Source of the DNA: Streptomyces sp. NBC_00683 | GTDB taxonomy: Bacteria; Actinomycetota; Actinomycetes; Streptomycetales; Streptomycetaceae | Reading direction: 5' to 3' | NCBI RefSeq assembly: GCF_036226745.1 | Contig: NZ_CP109013.1 | Coordinates: 6,200,001-6,264,000, forward strand | Length of the DNA stretch: 64,000 nucleotides | In this document: one piece after another, positions 61,434 to 64,000 of the stretch | Layout of the letters: every line of letters starts with the position of its first letter | Numbering within the stretch: position 1 is the first letter of the stretch | Translations under genes and position numbers: made by a program | Notes under the pieces: model-generated | Seen by the model: only the letters and a program-made list of their open reading frames with translations | What the model was told of the DNA's origin: nothing | Databases searched by the model: none

Positions 61434-62625
61434 ACCGCCCCTCGCGTCCGGTCCCCACTCCCGCCACCGTCTCCCGCCACAGCCGCCGCCCGGCGCTCAG
61501 CGTCGCCGCGACCAGCAGGCCGTTGCGTACGACGAGGAGCGCCACGCCCTCCGCGTCACTGGCCACCACATGCGCGAACCCCAGCGGGAACTCCAGCAGG
61601 GTGACGCCGGTGGCCACCAGGACCAGGCACGCCGGCGGTGCCATCCGGCTGCCGCGGAACACCAGGCACACCGAGGCCAGCCCGACCAGCCACACCATGT
61701 ACTGCGGGCTGATGACACGGCTGGTCGTGGTGAACAGCAGCACCGCCGTGAACGCCGCGTCCGCCGGGGTGTGCACCGCGAACGTGCGGGCCCTCAGCCG
61801 CCACACCAGCAGCCAGCCGAGGGCGAGGACGCTCAGCCCCAGTGCCAGCGTGCTCACCGGCCCGACGTGGGCACCGGCGAACTCCATCGAGCCGTACCGC
61901 AGTTCCACCCGGCCCTCCCAGCCGAACTGCCGCGCCAGATGGAAGACGAGCGCCCCCAGCGACTCGACCTCCAGCCCCCGGTCCCGCTGGAACGTCAGGA
62001 ACGCGAACGCGCCGGGCAGAGCCGCGGCGGACGCCAGGAGGAGCCCCCCGGCCGTCACCGCCGCGGCCGACCGGGAGAGCCGTGTGGCCCGCCCCCGTGC
62101 CGTACCCGCCAGCAGCAGGACCGGCCACACCTTCATCAGCGCACCGAACGCCGCCAGCGCCCCCAGGACCCGCGGGTGGCGCACCCCGGCCAGCAGCGCC
62201 GCCACCGCGACCGCCGTCACCATCAGGTCGTACCGCGCGTACACCGTCGGCCCGAGCAGCGGCACACCCGCCACCCACGCCCAGGCGCCCGCGGCCCGGG
62301 TGCCCGGCCGGCCGGACGCGTACAGCAGAAGCAGGAACACCAGGGCGTCGCAGGCCAGTGCGAGGACGAAGAAGGCGGACGCGTACTCCAGGAAGGGCAG
62401 CAGCGCCGGGGAGAGCACGGCCAGCGCGGCGGCGGGCGGGTACTGCCAGGTGACGTCGTCCAGCGGATACGAACCGGCGCGGAGCACCTCGTACCAGCCG
62501 TGGTAGATCACCGAGACATCACTCGTGACGTCCGGGCCGGGCACCGTGAACACCTTGAAGACGCAGAGCAGCAGCGCCGCCCGGGTGAGGATCCAGGTGG
62601 CGAGGAGCAGACGCATAACCGTCAT
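61390..62625 (-). CDS. GT87-type polyprenyl-phosphate mannosyltransferase-like membrane protein
   Basis: Protein of 411 aa with about ten membrane segments and the DUF2029/GT87 pattern: DVSVIYHGWYEVLRAGSYPLDD near the N-terminus, TWQYPPAAAL, and SPQYMVWLVGL. Family members use polyprenyl-phosphate mannose outside the membrane. The divergent neighbour is a PimB-like mannosyltransferase, so a role in phosphatidylinositol-mannoside or lipoglycan synthesis is plausible. ATG 62625 and 62616 are both possible. Confidence 0.8.
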   Translation of the reverse strand: MTVMRLLLATWILTRAALLLCVFKVFTVPGPDVTSDVSVIYHGWYEVLRAGSYPLDDVTWQYPPAAALAVLSPALLPFLEYASAFFVLALACDALVFLLLLYASGRPGTRAAGAWAWVAGVPLLGPTVYARYDLMVTAVAVAALLAGVRHPRVLGALAAFGALMKVWPVLLLAGTARGRATRLSRSAAAVTAGGLLLASAAALPGAFAFLTFQRDRGLEVESLGALVFHLARQFGWEGRVELRYGSMEFAGAHVGPVSTLALGLSVLALGWLLVWRLRARTFAVHTPADAAFTAVLLFTTTSRVISPQYMVWLVGLASVCLVFRGSRMAPPACLVLVATGVTLLEFPLGFAHVVASDAEGVALLVVRNGLLVAATLSAGRRLWRETVAGVGTGREGRFSRAARADTPASAP

Positions 62626-62693
62626 GATGCCGTTGCCTGATGTGCGGGAGCCGTCAAGCAGGGCCGGTCGGCAGCCCGGTACTGTCGGCGGCG

Positions 62694-63836
62694 ATGGACA
62701 AGACCTTGATCGTGACCAACGACTTCCCGCCCCGCCCCGGCGGCATCCAGGCCTTCCTGCACAACATGGCACTGCGCGTGGACCCCGGCCGGCTCGTCGT
62801 CTACGCCTCCACCTGGAAGCGCGGCGCGGAGGGCCAGGAGGCCACCGCCGCCTTCGACGCGGAGCAGCCCTTCACCGTCGTACGCGACCGTACGACGATG
62901 CTGCTGCCCACCCCGAGGGTCACCCGGCAGGCGGTCCGCCTCCTGCGCGAACACGACTGCTCCTCCGTCTGGTTCGGCGCGGCGGCACCCCTCGGCCTGA
63001 TGGCACCCGCGCTCCGCAGGGCCGGAGCGCGCCGCATCGTGGCGACCACCCACGGGCACGAGGCGGGCTGGGCCCAGCTGCCCGGGTCCCGGCAACTGCT
63101 GCGCCGCATCGGCGAGGGCACGGACACGATCACGTACCTCGGCGAGTACACCCGCTCCAGGATCGCCGAGGCCCTCACCCCCGAGGCCGCGGGCCGCATG
63201 GTCCAGCTGCCGCCCGGTGTCGACGAGTCGACCTTCCACCCGTCCTCGGGCGGGGACCGCGTCAGGGCCCGGCTGGGGCTCGCGGACCGGCCCGTCGTCG
63301 TCTGCGTGTCGCGGCTCGTCCCGCGCAAGGGCCAGGACACCCTCATCCTCGCCATGCCCGCGATCCTGGCTCGGGTGCCGGACGCCGTCCTGCTGATCGT
63401 CGGCGGCGGTCCGTACGCGGGGCAGCTGAAGAAGCTGGCGGCCGAGACGGGCGTCCAGGACTCCGTGCGCTTCACCGGACCGGTGCCGTGGGAGGAACTG
63501 CCCGCCCACTACGGCGCGGGGGACGTCTTCGCCATGCCCTGCCGCACCCGGCGCGGCGGGCTCGACGTCGAAGGCCTCGGCATCGTGTACCTGGAGGCGT
63601 CCGCGACCGGACTGCCGGTGGTGGCGGGCGACTCGGGCGGCGCTCCCGACGCGGTGCTCGACGGCGAGACCGGGTGGGTCGTGCGGGGCGGCTCGGCCGA
63701 GGAGTCCGCCGACCGGATCGTCACCCTGCTCGGTGATCCCGAGCTGCGCCGGCGGATGGGGGAGCGGGGCAGGGCCTGGGTCGAGGAGAAGTGGCGCTGG
63801 GACCTGCTCGCGGAGAAGCTGAAGACGCTGCTCTGA
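62694..63836 (+). CDS. GT4 glycosyltransferase, PimB'-like mannosyltransferase
   Basis: Protein of 380 aa, GT-B fold: acceptor-side loop TNDFPPRPGGIQAFLHNMA, nucleotide-sugar domain from about 190 with VSRLVPRKGQDTLI, and the GT4 motif EGLGIVYLEASATGLPVV. It closely resembles PimB' (Rv2188c), which adds the second mannose to phosphatidylinositol monomannoside, and it sits in the same ancestral order next to a FadD15-like gene. ATG 62694 is 8 bases after TACTGT with no Shine-Dalgarno, so probably leaderless. Confidence 0.88.
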   Translation: MDKTLIVTNDFPPRPGGIQAFLHNMALRVDPGRLVVYASTWKRGAEGQEATAAFDAEQPFTVVRDRTTMLLPTPRVTRQAVRLLREHDCSSVWFGAAAPLGLMAPALRRAGARRIVATTHGHEAGWAQLPGSRQLLRRIGEGTDTITYLGEYTRSRIAEALTPEAAGRMVQLPPGVDESTFHPSSGGDRVRARLGLADRPVVVCVSRLVPRKGQDTLILAMPAILARVPDAVLLIVGGGPYAGQLKKLAAETGVQDSVRFTGPVPWEELPAHYGAGDVFAMPCRTRRGGLDVEGLGIVYLEASATGLPVVAGDSGGAPDAVLDGETGWVVRGGSAEESADRIVTLLGDPELRRRMGERGRAWVEEKWRWDLLAEKLKTLL

Positions 63837-63849
63837 GCGCGTACGACGC

Positions 63850-63888
63850 GACGAGGGGCCCGCACCGGCGTGGTGCGGGCCCCTCGTC
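63850..63888. terminator. Bidirectional terminator after the PimB-like gene
   Basis: A perfect 17-bp stem (63850-63866 with 63872-63888) and a 5-base loop between convergent genes. Confidence 0.9.
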
Positions 63889-63891
63889 ATG

Positions 63892-63925
63892 CGTACGGCC
63901 TCATCGTGCGTACGGCCTCGTCGTG
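63892..63925. repeat. Two 17-bp tandem units next to the acyl-CoA synthetase stop
   Basis: CGTACGGCCTCATCGTG is followed directly by a copy with one change (A to G). A partial third unit precedes it. Confidence 0.8.
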
Positions 63926-63928
63926 CGC

Positions 63929-64000
63929 TCAGGCGCGGTAGATCGACTCCACCTCGTCCGCGAAGTCCTTCGCCACGACGTTGCGCTTCAGCTTCAGCGA
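63929..64000 (-). CDS. C-terminal end of an AMP-binding acyl-CoA synthetase (partial)
   Basis: The window edge cuts this gene; 23 codons remain, reading SLKLKRNVVAKDFADEVESIYRA then stop. This is the usual ending of long-chain fatty-acid CoA ligases (LKxKRNVV...YA). The order PimB'-FadD15 is kept from M. tuberculosis (Rv2188c-Rv2187), which supports the call. No catalytic motif is within the window. Confidence 0.75.
   Translation of the reverse strand, partial: SLKLKRNVVAKDFADEVESIYRA

Noticed and set aside
1..64000. Mobile element, prophage, biosynthetic cluster or defence island
   Set aside because: No transposase, integrase, phage, PKS/NRPS or defence gene is visible, and the gene order is ancestral core chromosome.

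Overview
This window is a stretch of high-GC actinobacterial chromosome and almost certainly comes from a Streptomyces. The evidence is the very high third-position GC, frequent GTG starts, TANNNT-type -10 boxes, a GlnR box at glnA, a SAM-IV type riboswitch, and a gene order known from Streptomyces (glnA, lipA/lipB, aceE, sucB/lpd, pepA, cobS/T/U, psp, nadA, cytochrome bcc-aa3, trpD, NlpC/P60 genes, pimB-like, fadD15-like). The order also runs broadly parallel to the Mycobacterium tuberculosis block from Rv2220 (glnA1) to Rv2187 (fadD15). This is therefore conserved core chromosome, not an accessory island. I see no insertion sequence, prophage, tRNA, rRNA or CRISPR array.

Layout. 1-5.3 kb: glnA with its GlnR box, an RDD membrane protein, a DUF4191 protein with a small partner, and lipA and lipB (lipoate synthesis and transfer). 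5.6-12 kb: an NsdA-like regulator, an FAD oxidoreductase, a SulA-type epimerase, a GNAT acetyltransferase, a DUF4240 protein and a WYL regulator. 12-21 kb: the lipoate-using carbon core: aceE (E1p), a GntR/FCD regulator, sucB (two-lipoyl E2) and lpd (E3), then pepA. LipA/LipB supply the cofactor carried by this E2. 21-26.1 kb: a GH114 lipoprotein and the late cobalamin genes cobS, cobT and cobU, the last fused to a degenerate metallo-beta-lactamase domain.

26-36 kb is an envelope-stress neighbourhood: HtrA lipoprotein, a methyltransferase that appears to start with CTG, a DUF3043 membrane protein, pspA-pspAA, a two-component system and a large RND transporter. 36-42 kb: nadA, an ErpA-like Fe-S protein, a large exported protein, an adenosine-kinase-like PfkB protein, and a cysteine desulfurase fused to a TusA domain. 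42-52 kb encodes the terminal respiratory supercomplex in two operons with 4-base stop/start overlaps, ctaC-ctaD-ctaF and ctaE-qcrC-qcrA-qcrB, separated by an L,D-transpeptidase and a degenerate receiver protein. 52-55 kb: trpD, then a SAM-IV-type riboswitch ahead of a class V aminotransferase. 55-64 kb: a rhomboid overlapping a RAM-domain protein, a zinc-ribbon protein, a YacP-type NYN protein, two tandem NlpC/P60 hydrolases (the first with a riboswitch-like leader), an HExxH lipoprotein, two glycosyltransferases and the 3' end of an acyl-CoA synthetase.

I did not find a clearly new multi-gene system. The most unusual signals are regulatory: three stacked inverted repeats ahead of ctaE, one of them crossing its start codon; a tiny reading frame abutting a terminator-like hairpin after the SAM-IV riboswitch; a CTGA stop/start overlap; about eleven genes that look leaderless; dyads over the aceE and nadA promoters; and 15-base tandem repeats joining two convergent gene ends. 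All functional statements are from reading sequence and family knowledge; no search was run.
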